In this document: one piece after another, positions 34,368 through 45,863 of the stretch
Layout: every line of letters begins with the position of its first letter
How positions within the stretch are numbered: position 1 is the stretch's first letter
Source of the DNA: Strongyloides papillosus
Lineage: Eukaryota > Nematoda > Chromadorea > Rhabditida > Strongyloididae
Direction: 5' to 3'
DNA: 64,000 bases
NCBI GenBank assembly: GCA_005656395.1
Contig: SRSI01000009.1
Span: 2,356,001-2,420,000 of the forward strand
The notes under the pieces: generated by a model
The model's database searches: none
Told to the model about the DNA's origin: nothing
The model's input: the letters and a program-made list of their open reading frames with translations, nothing else
Position numbers and translations under genes: made by a program

Positions 34368-34574
34368 TAATATAACTTCTATATATTTTTATTTCTGTAG
34401 ATTTCTATATATATTTTTTTTATGAATGCATTATATATCAATGACTCAAAAAAAATTACATTACGTGATTTTTGTTTGATTAAATTTATTTATAAAAGAA
34501 AATTTAAATATTTTTTTTATTTATTAATTTAAAATGTTTTGAAACAATTTAATATCTATTAATACTAAACTAAC

Positions 34575-37469
34575 ATGAAATTTAAACTAAATCGTGAAAA
34601 ATTTAAGAAATCAATGAATTTCCTAAATAATCTAAAAAATTTAGCTACACCAGAAAATATAACACTAGTGACAAATGCAATTCAAACAATTCAGAATACT
34701 GCAGGGAATGTTTCATTAGGTAGGAAGGAATCTACTGATACTGTTACTCTAATTAAGGAGTCAACTTTATCGTCTATGAGTAAACTAGGTAACTCATATC
34801 CTTTTTCTATATATCAAGATAAATCTAATAACTATCATTTGATTTATGAAAAAGGACCGTATCTGTTAAGGAAGACAACTGATAAGAAGCAGATAACTGC
34901 ATTACATAAATTGTTATCGAAAGTACCGTTAGGACTTTTTAATACAGCAGGTATGATATTTATTTAATTGTAAATTTATGGGTATTGTCTTTTTGATATG
35001 TCGTTTCAATATTATTTTTAAAATCGTTTTACGATTCTTATTTGATTATGAAATTTTTCTATCAAATAAAACTAACGGCGGTTAGCTTTCATTTGAATGT
35101 TAAATTTGGTTAAACGGCTTTTAGTATCAAAAATATTATTATCTTTTGAAAGGAATATTAAAAAGATTATTAAAAAGGATTAATATTTAACAAGATTAAA
35201 TATAAAACAAATACTAATTTTTTCTCGATGTCGTTGTATTATAAAAGAATAAAAAGCGTTTTAAATAATTTCTAAGCTTTTTTTTTATAGAGGAAAGTAG
35301 TAAAGAAGTAGTTGTATTAGATTGGCTAAATAAATATCCTGACTGGAGTCCATTACATATATCTGCTGCAGCTGGTCTCGAAAAATACATAATAAAGGAA
35401 TGCCAAAGAAATGATTGGGATGTAATAAGTTGTGAGGTTGATTCACAAGATGGTAAAACAGCATTACATATTGCTTCTGAGGAGGGAAATGATAATATTG
35501 TAAAAATACTCCTCGAAAGAGGATGTGATTTAGGAAAAGTTGACATTAAAGGAGAGAATAGTATTCATTTAGCATCAAGAAATGGACATCTTAATTGTCT
35601 AATAAGAATGTATGAATTTGGTGATTTTAGCAATGGTATTAATGTTGAAAATGAATACGGTGAGACTCCTCTCCATTTAGCTATATACAATGGACAGGTA
35701 GATGTCGTTGAATATCTTTTACTTTTTAAAGAAAGCGATATGCATTTTCTAAAAATCAAAGGATTCTCAAAAGGATCAATTTTGGATTATGGAAGGAAGA
35801 TTGAATCTAAAAACGTTTCTACTTATAAATGTTTATCATTATTATGTCAATCATATCCAGAATTACTTAATGAAATAGTCGATAAAGATAGAAATAATAT
35901 ACTTCATCTGACAACTGACAAAATGTTTCTCCAAGCATTACTTAGTAATTGTTATACAAGTACAGAATTTAATATAAATGCAACCAATCGTCTTGGTTTA
36001 ACACCTATACATAAAGCAATTCTTAACAATAATTTATCAGTATTAATGACATTATATGGATATGGTGGTTCCATCGACAAAGGTGACTCTTCAGGTGATA
36101 CACCACTCCATTATGCTGTCAGAAATGGAAATGTATTAATTGTAAAATGCTTATTGTGTTTTAATTGTAATATAAAAACAGTTAATAATAATGGTGAAAC
36201 AATTAGATGTGTATTGAAGAAATCAAATTCTCCAAATAAAGATGTTATTGAAAGGTGTTTAGACTTATTTGAAAGTCAAGGTAATATACAAGATCATTCT
36301 GATGAGTTAGAAAGATTTGAACAAAGTAATTCTATGGCTTATCAATTAAAAAAAGATGTAGAAAATAAGAAGCATTCAGTTAATGTATTATCATTAGATG
36401 GTGGTGGTATTAGAGGAATGGTTATAATCCAAATGCTGTTGTATATCGAAAAAATATTAGGAAGTGATTTGATGAAACATTTTGACTGGATTTCAGGAAC
36501 AAGCACCGGAGGGATTATTGCTATAGAATTATCAGAAGGAATGTCTTTACTTTCCATTCAAAAACTATATTTAAGATTTAAAGATAAAATTTTTGTCGGT
36601 GATCGTCCCTATAGCTCAGAGTCATTGAAAAATATTTTCATTGAAAATTTCGGTAATAGAACAATGAATGAACTTAAAAGTAATAAAAAAGTATTCATTA
36701 CAACAGTACAAGGAAATGTATGTCCATCGCAATTGTGTTTATTTAGAAATTATATGTTACCAGGATTCAGTGATGAAGTAAATAAAAATAGAGGTTTTTA
36801 TCAATTAGATAAAGTTCCTATTTGGAAAGCTTTATGTTGTTCAACAGCAGCACCAACGTACTTTGAAGCTGTTGATAATAAATATATTGATGGTGGTGTA
36901 ATGGCTAATAATCCTACTATCAATACTATTGCTGATATACAATTATACAATACAGCTCTAAATGCAAAGGTAGGCTTATTTAAAGAAAGAAATATGAGTA
37001 ATAATAAAATATATATTTTAGAATCAAAAGATACATGAAATTTCATGCATATTATCAATTGGAACAGGAAAAAATCCACAAAAAGCAGTAGAATCATTGA
37101 ATGTTAATTTACCAAGTGGTATATCAGATATCATAACAACAGCAAGAAGTATAATAAATTTAAAAAATATCTTTCTTGAACAGGTAAGTTGAATTTAAGA
37201 TAACCTTTATTTTAAACATACATTTAAAAAAATATTTATAGGTAACAGCTGCTGATGGAGAACCTGTTAATAGATCTCGAAGTTGGGCTCATTCACTTAA
37301 AAGTCCTTTCTTCAGGTTTTCACCAACCTTTACAGAGGACATTGAATTAGACTGTAAAGACGATAATGTCATTGTAAATATGTTATGGGAAACGGAAAAA
37401 TACTTAAGACAAGAAGGTGCTTGTGACATTTTAATGCTTACTGGGTTTTTAGAAAACTTTAAACGCTAA
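34575..37469 (+). CDS. Calcium-independent phospholipase A2, PLA2G6 type (ankyrin repeats plus patatin domain)
   Basis: Four exons: 34575-34950, 35291-36969, 37022-37183 and 37242-37469, 814 residues (human PLA2G6 806). Residues about 127-440 hold ankyrin repeats (DWSPLHISAAAG, GKTALHIASEEGNDNIVKILLERG, GETPLHLAIYNGQVDVVEYLL, GDTPLHYAVRNGN). The patatin lipase domain follows: oxyanion DGGGIRG near 495, nucleophile S530 in GTSTG, and D659 in DGGV, so the Ser-Asp dyad is intact. NQKIHEISCILSIGTG and the end SWAHSLKSPFFRFSPT are PLA2G6 features. It hydrolyses fatty acids from phospholipids, usually at mitochondria or membranes. The first intron is 340 bases, long for this genome. A decayed partial copy lies at 39696-40300. 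Confidence 0.93.
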
Positions 37470-37987
37470 TTATATAAGCTTGCTTATAATATATTTAAAA
37501 AAAAGACATTTAAAACAAATATATAAAATAATTTTAAAAATAATAGATTGTGTTTCAAAAGTGAAACATTATTTATGAATTTATTATTATCAACTTTTGA
37601 ATTAATAAAATAAGATGAACTTCACGTGATTTTTTTACTTTACAAAATAAATCTGCATTTCGAAGTATCTCCAACAAATATACCACGTTATTTAAGTTAA
37701 TTTCTTATGTTAAATGAAATAATTTGATATATACTAAGTAATTCTTCTAGGTGGAAGTAATTACTGAAATGATTTCTTCGCTCAACAATTTGCAATTTGT
37801 TTACTAAACTAGAATCTACCCAGTCATATCATATCAAAAAGTTACCTTCAACAAATATAACACAAAATTACATATATTTTTATTAAAAAAAAGAATAGAA
37901 ATTTACAAAATTTTCCAAAATTCCATTCTTCCTCTAATATTTATAGGTAATAATAAATAGAAAATTCATTCAAAAATAAAATACATT
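37470..37987. other. Convergent 3' region, about 520 bp
   Basis: AT-rich sequence between the stop codons of the iPLA2 gene (+) and the myosin light chain gene (-). Presumably 3' UTRs only. Confidence 0.5.
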
Positions 37988-38497
37988 TCAATCATCTTTA
38001 TCTTTTGTTCCATGCTTGAGCATTGTCGTAAATTCATTGTAGAAAAATTTACCCTCCTTAATTGGAGCATCACGGAAAAGTTCATCAACCTGTTCATGGG
38101 AGTAGCGATCACCCATAGTTGTTAAAAGCTCACGTAAATACTCTTCCGGTATCCATCCTTTATTGTCAGGATCGAAACATATAAACGCATTCCGTATAAC
38201 ATTTTCCGGATCTGTCCCTGTTAACTTCTCTCCAAATAATGTTAAGAACATTGTGAAATTAATTGCTCCTGGTGCCTCGGCTATCATTTTATCTAAAAAT
38301 TCATCCGTAACTTCCTTACCAAGAGAAGAGAACATTTCTTGTAAATCATTAACATCAATAAAACCATCTCTGTTCTGATCAATCATGTTAAATGCCTCTT
38401 TGAATTCTTGAATTTGAGCTTGGTCAAACATTGAGAAAACGTTTGAGGTAGCACGTTGAGGACGAGCTCTTCTGTTGACAGTCTTTCTGGAGGCCAT
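37988..38497 (-). CDS. mlc-4: Non-muscle myosin II regulatory light chain
   Basis: Single exon, 169 residues. The N-terminus [13 protein letters not shown] carries the regulatory phosphorylation sites T17 and S18. The first EF-hand loop is intact ([13 protein letters not shown]); later EF-hands are degenerate as in the family ([13 protein letters not shown]). RLC binds the neck of myosin II heavy chain and controls cytokinesis and cell shape. It resembles C. elegans MLC-4 and fly Spaghetti squash. A splice acceptor (TTTTTTTAG) lies about 12 bases before the ATG. Less AT-rich codons suggest high expression. Confidence 0.95.
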   Translation of the reverse strand: MASRKTVNRRARPQRATSNVFSMFDQAQIQEFKEAFNMIDQNRDGFIDVNDLQEMFSSLGKEVTDEFLDKMIAEAPGAINFTMFLTLFGEKLTGTDPENVIRNAFICFDPDNKGWIPEEYLRELLTTMGDRYSHEQVDELFRDAPIKEGKFFYNEFTTMLKHGTKDKDD

Positions 38498-39695
38498 ATC
38501 TTATATTTCTAAAAAAAAAATATTATGTTGATGGTTAATGATGATAAAAGAAATATTTATATAAAAAATAAAACATCAGAAAATGAATACACGTGAAAAT
38601 ACTGGTGACTAGTTATGTCTAAATATGTGAAAAAAAATGTTGAATAATACATCATGAAGATATAATGAAATGAAGTGTTACTCTCGGATAGAAGAGTTGT
38701 AAGATGTTTATTTTAGAGGGAACAACAAGATCATTTACAACAATGGCAGGATAACCTACAAAGGAAGTACACATTTAGTAGTGAAATATTATTTTATATA
38801 CTCAATGACAATTTTTATCATAAATTTTAATGTTAGTGTATTATTTGTAGTATACAAATAATCATTGAAATATATGCATTATCGCGAGTAAATTGTCTAT
38901 TTATATTTTATGAGATTATCACAAGTTTAAAAAATGTGATTACGACAATAAAAGAAAGTTTGCAGGAAAAAAACAAAATTACTTTATTCGACATATAGAA
39001 AGAATAATTTATACCATTTTATTTCTTCTAACATTAAAAATTTTGCATTCAAATAATACATTACTTAAAACTTCTTTAAAAATTTAATAAATACCTCAAA
39101 ATATATAAGAATACATTACAGTAAAATGTTTTCATTCTTTGTTTACAAAAAATATGATTATTTATATATAAAATGTCATAGAAAAATATTTAAATCATAA
39201 CAATCATGCAAAATAGATAGTGACTAAGACATGTGAATTGTGAGAATTTAAAATTACTGAATAATGTTAGATATAGATAAAATAATGTTAAATTGATTAA
39301 AATGATATCATATATAATTATAAAAAGATAAGTTAGAAAAAGTGTATTATATTCTTTTAGAGAAGAGGGTGATTAATTTTATGTACAATAATGACTAACA
39401 ATAGGGGTAAAGATATAATCAATAAAGTAGTTCTTTTGGTGCGCATATGTTTCAGTTTTAGAGGTGAATACATTTTGAAGGTAGAGGCATACAAAGTGAT
39501 GTAAGAATTCTTATAAAGTTTATTTATATGAGTAAGTGTTGAGAATAACAAAAATAAGGAAGGGCAAGTTTTTTGGGGAACAAATTTTTTTCGAAAGATT
39601 TAATTCTTGTTTAAGTAATACATTTTATTTATTATAAAAAATATGACTGGTTTAAAACTGATTTTATGTAATAGAATGTCTTATTTTTTTTATTT
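38498..39695. other. Intergenic region, about 1.2 kb
   Basis: Promoter side of the myosin light chain gene, then AT-rich DNA up to the iPLA2 relic. A short minus-strand open frame at 39357-39551 has no support as a gene. Confidence 0.45.
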
Positions 39696-40300
39696 AAAGG
39701 GAAGAAAGGAAAAGCGGTTGTATTGGACTAGTTCAATGAATTTTCTGATTGAAGTCCTCTTAACATATTTTTTTTGATAATTGTATTTAAAAATATAGAA
39801 TAAAAGAAAGTCAATGAAATAGTATGATGTAATAAGTTGTCATGTTGATTTGCACTACGATAAATAAGTCTAACATGAAATAAAGAAAAAATATTAAGAT
39901 TGTCAAGTTACTTCTTCGATAAGGGAAATGATTTGATACAAAATTGAAACTAAAATTTTTTTCAAATATTGCTTAGTAATTGTTTATATAATACAAAATT
40001 TAATATTAATACATAAAATCGTTTTGGCTTAAAATCTATAAAATAGAATAATTCTTTGGTATAGTTTGTTAATATTATTAATTTTATTTAAATATAGTTG
40101 TTTTATTGACAAAGAAGATTCCACTTGTGATACACCACTCCACAATACCATCAAAAATGGTAATAAAAAATTGTTATAGATTTGTTGTGGCTTAATGTTA
40201 GTATTATAGTGGTGAATAATAATGGTAAAACAATTAGATATGTATTAAAAAAATTTTCTTTAACCATTAATATGATATTTTATTGTTGAAAAGTTAACAA
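39696..40300 (+). pseudogene. Decayed duplicate of the PLA2G6-like ankyrin region
   Basis: Reads collinearly with the second exon of the iPLA2 gene at 35291-36250, but with stops, indels and missing blocks. It starts after an acceptor-like TTTATTTAAAG with GGAAGAAAGG...GGTTGTATTGGACTAG (parent GAGGAAAGT...GTTGTATTAGATTGG). GATGTAATAAGTTGTCATGTTGATT then matches the parent's GATGTAATAAGTTGTGAGGTTGATT. Further on come TTGCTTAGTAATTGTTTATA, GATACACCACTCCAC and AATAATGGTAAAACAATTAG. The patatin part is absent. An acceptor-like end at the copied exon's start suggests DNA-level duplication rather than retroposition. Confidence 0.88.
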
Positions 40301-40436
40301 TAGTGGAATTTATTTAGATTTTCAAAACTATTAGTGGTTAAATATATTAAATATGTACATATGAGTAGTTATTTTAAAGTATAATCAAAAAAATTGAGAT
40401 TATTTATGAATACTTGAATATCTTTAATAATTAGTA

Positions 40437-41486
40437 CTACAGATCTTTAGACACACTAAGAAATATGTTTCTTGCAGTTTTTGGTGTAATTTCATTTCTC
40501 TCCCAAAATAGAGGAAATATAACATTAAGATACCAATGTTTTCCGAAAACAAGTTTTATCCTTTCTAACAAAGTTTCCCCATCAGATTCAATATGATCTT
40601 TTAATCTTCCTTCATGATAATCATACATAGTAAAACCATGATAAGTATAAAAACATTGAGCACCAAAAAAGCCCCACGCTCCAACAATTGTTGATAATGT
40701 TATCGTAAAAAATGTTCCAAGAAAGGCATTTAAAAATGTTTCATAACCAATTAACCATCTTACTAAGGCTATAGGTGACAACCAATAAACGAAACCATAT
40801 GGAAATGCAGGAGCAACAAATTCATTCAAGTAAGCAATTGTAAAAGACAATCCATATAAAGCACCAATACCAGCCCAAAGGCAAAATATCATAAAATAAC
40901 GTTGATTAGCTAAACCAATACAACCACCGGTAAAAAAACAATGATGATCTTTACGAAGAATGCAAATATCACAAATTGGACAATGATGAGCACGTCTTGG
41001 TGCTACACATCTACAAGCCATACAATATTTTGTTGGACTTTTAGCTTTTAAACCATGTGCCTCATAATAATAATGATCATCCTCACCTGGAGGATTTTGA
41101 TGTTGATCAATTTTAGATAATAATTCTTTTTGTCTCTCATCAAGTTGTATTTTTGATAAATATGATGGAACTGGTGGTGCGTTAGTGTAGGCTGATGCAA
41201 TATCATCAGTAAAAAAAGATGAAGATTTTAATGTCCAGTACGTAACATGATTATTCTTTAACGTTCTTTGAAATAAAAATAAATTAAAAAGAATTTCAAA
41301 TAATAAAAATACAGCTATATAATCTTGACTATGACAATATTCATCGCCATAAACATAGAAACATGTAAACCTTAGGTTAATAACAGTTATTGATAAAATA
41401 AATATTGATGCTAGTATAATACCAAGATAGTGTAAAATAAAATTGCTATTTTTAAAGATCCATTCTTTCATGGAGGTGAAAGACAT
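40437..41486 (-). CDS. DHHC-type protein S-palmitoyltransferase
   Basis: Single exon, 349 residues. The cysteine-rich DHHC domain is at about 150-200: YCMACRCVAPRRAHHCPICDICILRKD, then DHHC at 180-183 (catalytic C183) and FTGGCIGLANQRYF. About four to six membrane spans are seen (13-35, 58-75, 200-220, 245-270), with the DHHC domain on the cytosolic side. The family transfers palmitate from palmitoyl-CoA to protein cysteines. Among human types the ZDHHC24/ZDHHC22 style seems closest, which I cannot confirm. It lies 135 bp downstream of the ANKRD49-like gene with a clear AATTTCAG acceptor 3 bases before the ATG, suggesting an operon. Confidence 0.92.
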   Translation of the reverse strand: MSFTSMKEWIFKNSNFILHYLGIILASIFILSITVINLRFTCFYVYGDEYCHSQDYIAVFLLFEILFNLFLFQRTLKNNHVTYWTLKSSSFFTDDIASAYTNAPPVPSYLSKIQLDERQKELLSKIDQHQNPPGEDDHYYYEAHGLKAKSPTKYCMACRCVAPRRAHHCPICDICILRKDHHCFFTGGCIGLANQRYFMIFCLWAGIGALYGLSFTIAYLNEFVAPAFPYGFVYWLSPIALVRWLIGYETFLNAFLGTFFTITLSTIVGAWGFFGAQCFYTYHGFTMYDYHEGRLKDHIESDGETLLERIKLVFGKHWYLNVIFPLFWERNEITPKTARNIFLSVSKDL

Positions 41487-41489
41487 TAG

Positions 41490-41503
41490 CTGAAATTGAA
41501 TTA
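41490..41503 (-). promoter_or_regulatory. Putative spliced-leader acceptor for the DHHC gene
   Basis: The minus strand reads AATAATTCAATTTCAG then CTA and the ATG. TTTCAG is the consensus nematode acceptor, and its position in a 135-bp intergenic gap fits operon processing. Confidence 0.6.
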
Positions 41504-41621
41504 TTAATATAGCTAAATATTTATAGATGAATAAATATAATGCAAAAGTTAAAAAACTTTTTAAAGTCTTTAAAACGATAAAGAAAATAAATATAAATTA
41601 AAATAACCAATAATACATATG

Positions 41622-42386
41622 TTATGCAATGAATTTTTTAAATAAGTTACGTATACATTCACGTTGCCTTAAACCCATCTGAAGGGCAGATTCTCCGCCA
41701 CTTGATACAATACCAACATCTACACCGGGGGCTTCGAGAAGATACCTAACTGTTGTGTACTGTTCCTCTGGTTCAGCTTCACTATTTAATGCACAATGTA
41801 ACGGTGTAAGATTACCATTAGAAGTAACATTTACATCCATTCCATAAGAAATTAGAACACCAACAGCATCATAATTACCCCAACACGCTGCTGAATGGAG
41901 GACTGTCCAGCCTTCATTTGTTCGTGCCTCAGGATTAGCTCCAATTTGAAGGAGATACTTAAGAATGTCAAGATGTTTATTATATGCGGCTCTATGCATA
42001 GCAGTATACCCATCCTGATCTCTGGCATACATTAACGATTTATCTTTTTCCAATCTTTCTTTGATCGTATTAAAGTCACCCTCCTCTGCAGCTGTTAAAA
42101 ATTGTTCTACTGGATCTTCCATATTTTTAGGAATAATATCAGTATCGTCATTATCCCATCCACTAACAAACATTCCTTTACTTTTTTTATCTCTTATCTC
42201 TTCTAAAACTTCTATCTATAAAAAAATTATTTTAATTAAAATGAAAAATATATTAAAGAAGTTTACAGGAATAGTACCAGCATCTACTTCATGAGCATCC
42301 TCGGCATCTCCATAATCAATTGTATCATCCATCATTTGTTGAAAATAGTTTTCAACCATTTTTTGTTTTTTACTATCATCATTCAT
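41622..42386 (-). CDS. ANKRD49-like ankyrin repeat protein
   Basis: Exons 42386-42267 and 42215-41622 (51-base intron, phase 0), 237 residues, matching the family length. The N-terminal part IPIEVLEEIRDKKSKGMFVSGWDNDD matches the region before the repeats in ANKRD49. Four ankyrin repeats follow: ARDQDGYTAMHRAAYNKHLDILKYLLQIG, NEGWTVLHSAACWGNYDAVGVLISYG, NGNLTPLHCALNSEA, and a last degenerate one. ANKRD49 is a small soluble protein, reported in germ cells of mammals; its molecular role is unclear. It is probably the first gene of an operon with the DHHC gene, and divergent from the PDRG1-like gene. A TTTTTTTTAG acceptor lies about 11 bases upstream of the ATG. Confidence 0.85.
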
Positions 42387-42857
42387 ATTTATAGTGCTAA
42401 AAAAAACTAGGATAGGAAATTGTTTAAGGAAGTATAACTAAAAAGCTTTTCATTTAATTTTTTATCATAATATTGAGATAAAAATAAAGATGAGTGTTAA
42501 ATTGGCATTCAAAATATTAAGTATATATAAATATGCATATATATCGAGTAAAAGATTAAAATATAAGTTGTAAGAATATAAGTAACTAAAGTTGTTATAT
42601 ATTATCTCTAACAGCTTTAATATATACATAACGAACTTCCAGATGGTAAAGAGTAGGAAAGAAGGAAAATAAAAAGGAGATTGTTCTGAAATGGTACTTG
42701 GTTAATGTCATATCCTACTCTTAATGAGAATTATTTTAGTAAACAAATGGTAAAATATGTATAAAAGTAGGTAAAGTGTGAAATAGTAGATAGAAAAATA
42801 GTTATACTTTGTATTTCTAATTTTTTTCTCTAACAGTATAAATTATTGTGGATTATT
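42387..42857. promoter_or_regulatory. Divergent promoter region, 471 bp
   Basis: Between the ANKRD49-like (-) and PDRG1-like (+) start codons. On the plus strand a TTTTTTCTCTAACAG acceptor lies about 20 bases before the ATG at 42858. No other motif recognised. Confidence 0.45.
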
Positions 42858-43319
42858 ATGTCATCAAGGGAAAGTACTTTTATTCTTGATACAACAACAT
42901 CAAATGTCAGGAAACTCCTGGAGGTAACACCAAAAAATCCATTTGGACGTGAGATAATAGAAAAAATGTCAACACTTAAATATCTTGGTAACGAGGTACT
43001 TGGTGCTAAATATGAAATTGTTGAATTGGATAAAGTAAGACAAAAGACAAGAGAAGTGTTGAGAAAATTAAAAGAGAGTGAAGACCAAAAAAAAACAAGT
43101 ATTGTTGTTAATGATAAGTTAATGCTAAAGTTACCAACGAAATTTGTTATTAAAGAATTGGAAAAGATAAATAAAAATAGTGATATTGAGATTGAAAAAA
43201 CTAGAGAATTATTGAAGGATAAGGTAGATAAATTAAAGAAATTTGAGGGAGATAAGGATTTGGAGACCTTAGGATTTAGATTAAACCCTGTTACTGTTAA
43301 TACTCAGATCAATTTGTGA
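42858..43319 (+). CDS. PDRG1-like prefoldin-type subunit
   Basis: Single exon, 153 residues from the ATG at 42858 (MSSRESTFILDTTTSN); an in-frame upstream extension begins with TTG and is not used. Two long helices flank a hairpin: LGAKYEIVELDKVRQKTREVLRKLKES, then VVNDKLMLKLPTKFVIKELEKIN, then EIEKTRELLKDKVDKLKKFEG. It ends with LGFRLNPV. That order, with LDxxRxxxREALR and the terminal 'GF.LNP', matches PDRG1, a prefoldin-like subunit of the R2TP/PAQosome chaperone complex in animals. It is longer at the N-terminus than human PDRG1 (133). Confidence 0.78.
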   Translation: MSSRESTFILDTTTSNVRKLLEVTPKNPFGREIIEKMSTLKYLGNEVLGAKYEIVELDKVRQKTREVLRKLKESEDQKKTSIVVNDKLMLKLPTKFVIKELEKINKNSDIEIEKTRELLKDKVDKLKKFEGDKDLETLGFRLNPVTVNTQINL

Positions 43320-44267
43320 TCTTTTTTGTATTTGTTATTTGTTTTTAAATTATTTGATAAAAATTGTTTGTAAATACAATAAAGAGTTCTTATCCACATT
43401 CTATTTAATAGACAAATTCACTAAAAATAAATTAGACTCACTAACTGCAAGCTCATAACATCTGTTGATTTTAATTAAACTTTTACGAAAGTTGAATTAG
43501 ACTTCTAAGATTAGAGTTAGACTTGTTAACTGTTTTTGAAGAACTTTTTTAATGTATAAATTTTACGATGAAGTGATTTTTACAATTTTTATTTTTTTCA
43601 TTAAGTTCAACATCTAATGGTAGTTATTAGTTTAAATTTTCGGCATTATTAAAACGAAGTTTTAATTAGAAAATAAATACACAATTCTTGATAAATTTTA
43701 TTATTTAATGGAAATATAAACAATTGAAGAATATTAAAAAATATAGAATAATCACTACTATATGAATATTAAGAAATAAAATATTTTGTTACAGTCGATG
43801 TACTTTGCATAAATGCTGTTGTTTACATTTCAAAAGATTTCTTGAATTATATTTAATGGAAGGATTTAAAAAATACATAGTATGAAATGGCAATTAAAGT
43901 TATAATCATTTTTGTTGTAAACAACTATATGTATATGCAAATTCTATATTCAACCAGCCAGTTGTTATTATATTTGCCATCAAAAGGTTAACTTTTGGTT
44001 AGTGATAATTAAAGATAACTATTGTAAAGCTTTCGATTGACAAATTGTACGTCTATATACATATATCTGTATCGAAGAACATTAAAATAGGGTAGTATAT
44101 GATGGGTGAGCTCAAATAATAATATGTTTCAACTATTATCACAGTGAGTTTTATACTCTTTTTCTCGATAAACAAATTATTGACCCTAACAAATAATATA
44201 TTACTCTTTTTTATTATTTTATTCAAAAAGTCTTTCTCTACTTATTTATAAATATTCATAATAAATT
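43320..44267. other. Intergenic region, about 950 bp
   Basis: 3' UTR of the PDRG1-like gene (AATAAAG near 43379), then AT-rich DNA to the first F-box-like gene. No gene or repeat recognised. Confidence 0.5.
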
Positions 44268-45863
44268 ATGGTAACTAAAAATGATTCTACACTACTTGAA
44301 TTAATGGAAATTGGTTTAATTAGAAAAAAAATTCTTCGAAAAATTATATCTTTTCATGATATTTGTAATCTTGGAAAAACATGTAGTCAAATGAATTTTA
44401 TCATTCAACATGAAAAAATAAAAAGGTCTTTTATGTGTTATGAGGATAAACAAATTGTAGAAATTAAAATAAATGAGAATTTTCAAAGTGATTTAGGCAT
44501 ACCTGAATTGGAAGATATTGAATTTGAGAAATACAATAATTCTTTTCAAAGAATTAATGATTTAAAATTATTTCATGGAGAGGCAATTTGTTTAAAAAGT
44601 TGTATTAATTTTTATATCCATGATGTCGTGGAAGATTTTGATAAGAAAGAACGCCTTTTGTTTGTTAAAAGATTAGTGGAAGAATTAAATTTTAATAGTG
44701 AGATAAGGAAGAGTACAAAAATTCTAAATTTTAATATAGATTCTTTTGATAATCATGATATTATATTACATTCATTATGTTATATTAATCATAGCAATAT
44801 TAGACGTATAGAAGTTCCAGATACAATTTTTACTGGTGATAAAAGTAAGTATGATAAATTGAAATGTAATATATTTGAGAATTTGCCTAAATTCCATGAA
44901 CTTGTAATTTATGCAACACCTTCAGTTGATACCTGTAGAAGACTTGTAGAAAACAAAAGTATTATTGAAAAAGTATTAAAAGAGTTATCAAAAAAGAAAA
45001 ATGCAACATTGATTTTGGGAAATTTGTATCATTACTACAATAAAATAATAACGTTTGCTGATATTTTTATAGAGATTACAAGAAAATATAAAATTAAGAT
45101 AAAATGTAGTGTTAACTTCAATTGTAATAGGCTATTTAACAGAAGTTGTAGAAATTGTTCTAATGAAGTGTGTATTTTTTATCCAATAAAAGAACTTGTT
45201 ACATCATTAAAATTTGAAAGTGAAAACTTTGATAAGTTGTTTAATGTCATGAAAAATTGGCAATATTTTACAAATTTAGAACTATTAGAATTGTCAGTTT
45301 CTAATATTGATATAAATAAATGTTTTGAAAAAGTTAATGTATCAAATTGTTCTCTACTATTGAAGGAATGTACTAAATTAAGGAAAATTAAATTAAACTT
45401 AAATATATCATACAATGAAAGTGATGAATCAAAAATACAAACAGTTCATAATAATTTAGAATTCCTCATACAGTTAATGCCAAATACCATTCAAACATTG
45501 GAATTAATAAACATTGCAGATTTGACTAATAATTTATCAAATCTCATCAACAAATATATGCGGAATATAAAAATACTAATAATGGATCATGTATCATTTA
45601 AAGATTCAGATTGTCTAATTAGTTTTAAAAATCTAGAATGTTTTATATTGAATGAAAATTGTATTGTTCAAATTCCAAAAAACATAAAACTTTTTGGTAT
45701 TGGACATAGAAATTCTAAAATTATTAATAATAGTGAAATTATAAATATCTACACCAAAAAGTATTCAAAATGCCTCAAAAGTATGAATGATCAGTATATT
45801 TTCTTTAATGAAATCAAATATTGGGATATGTATAAAAATTTAATTCATGATATTTTAATCTAA
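44268..45863 (+). CDS. F-box-like protein, paralogue 1
   Basis: Single exon, 531 residues. Residues about 8-50 (LLELMEIGLIRKKILRKIISFHDICNLGKTCSQMNFII) have the length and hydrophobic spacing of an F-box, the Skp1-binding motif of SCF ubiquitin ligases, although the usual Pro is missing. The rest alternates short hydrophobic strands and polar stretches like irregular leucine-rich repeats (LELLELSVSNIDI, KLRKIKLNLNI, IKILIMDHVSFKDSDCLISFKNLECFIL). The middle has a Cys-rich patch (RSCRNCSNEVC). It shares start, DCLxSFKxL and FFNEIKYWDMYK end with the protein at 46878. Substrate unknown. Confidence 0.72.
   Translation: MVTKNDSTLLELMEIGLIRKKILRKIISFHDICNLGKTCSQMNFIIQHEKIKRSFMCYEDKQIVEIKINENFQSDLGIPELEDIEFEKYNNSFQRINDLKLFHGEAICLKSCINFYIHDVVEDFDKKERLLFVKRLVEELNFNSEIRKSTKILNFNIDSFDNHDIILHSLCYINHSNIRRIEVPDTIFTGDKSKYDKLKCNIFENLPKFHELVIYATPSVDTCRRLVENKSIIEKVLKELSKKKNATLILGNLYHYYNKIITFADIFIEITRKYKIKIKCSVNFNCNRLFNRSCRNCSNEVCIFYPIKELVTSLKFESENFDKLFNVMKNWQYFTNLELLELSVSNIDINKCFEKVNVSNCSLLLKECTKLRKIKLNLNISYNESDESKIQTVHNNLEFLIQLMPNTIQTLELINIADLTNNLSNLINKYMRNIKILIMDHVSFKDSDCLISFKNLECFILNENCIVQIPKNIKLFGIGHRNSKIINNSEIINIYTKKYSKCLKSMNDQYIFFNEIKYWDMYKNLIHDILI

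Noticed and set aside
39357..39551. 64-codon minus-strand frame
   Set aside because: No start context, no similarity, background length for this composition.
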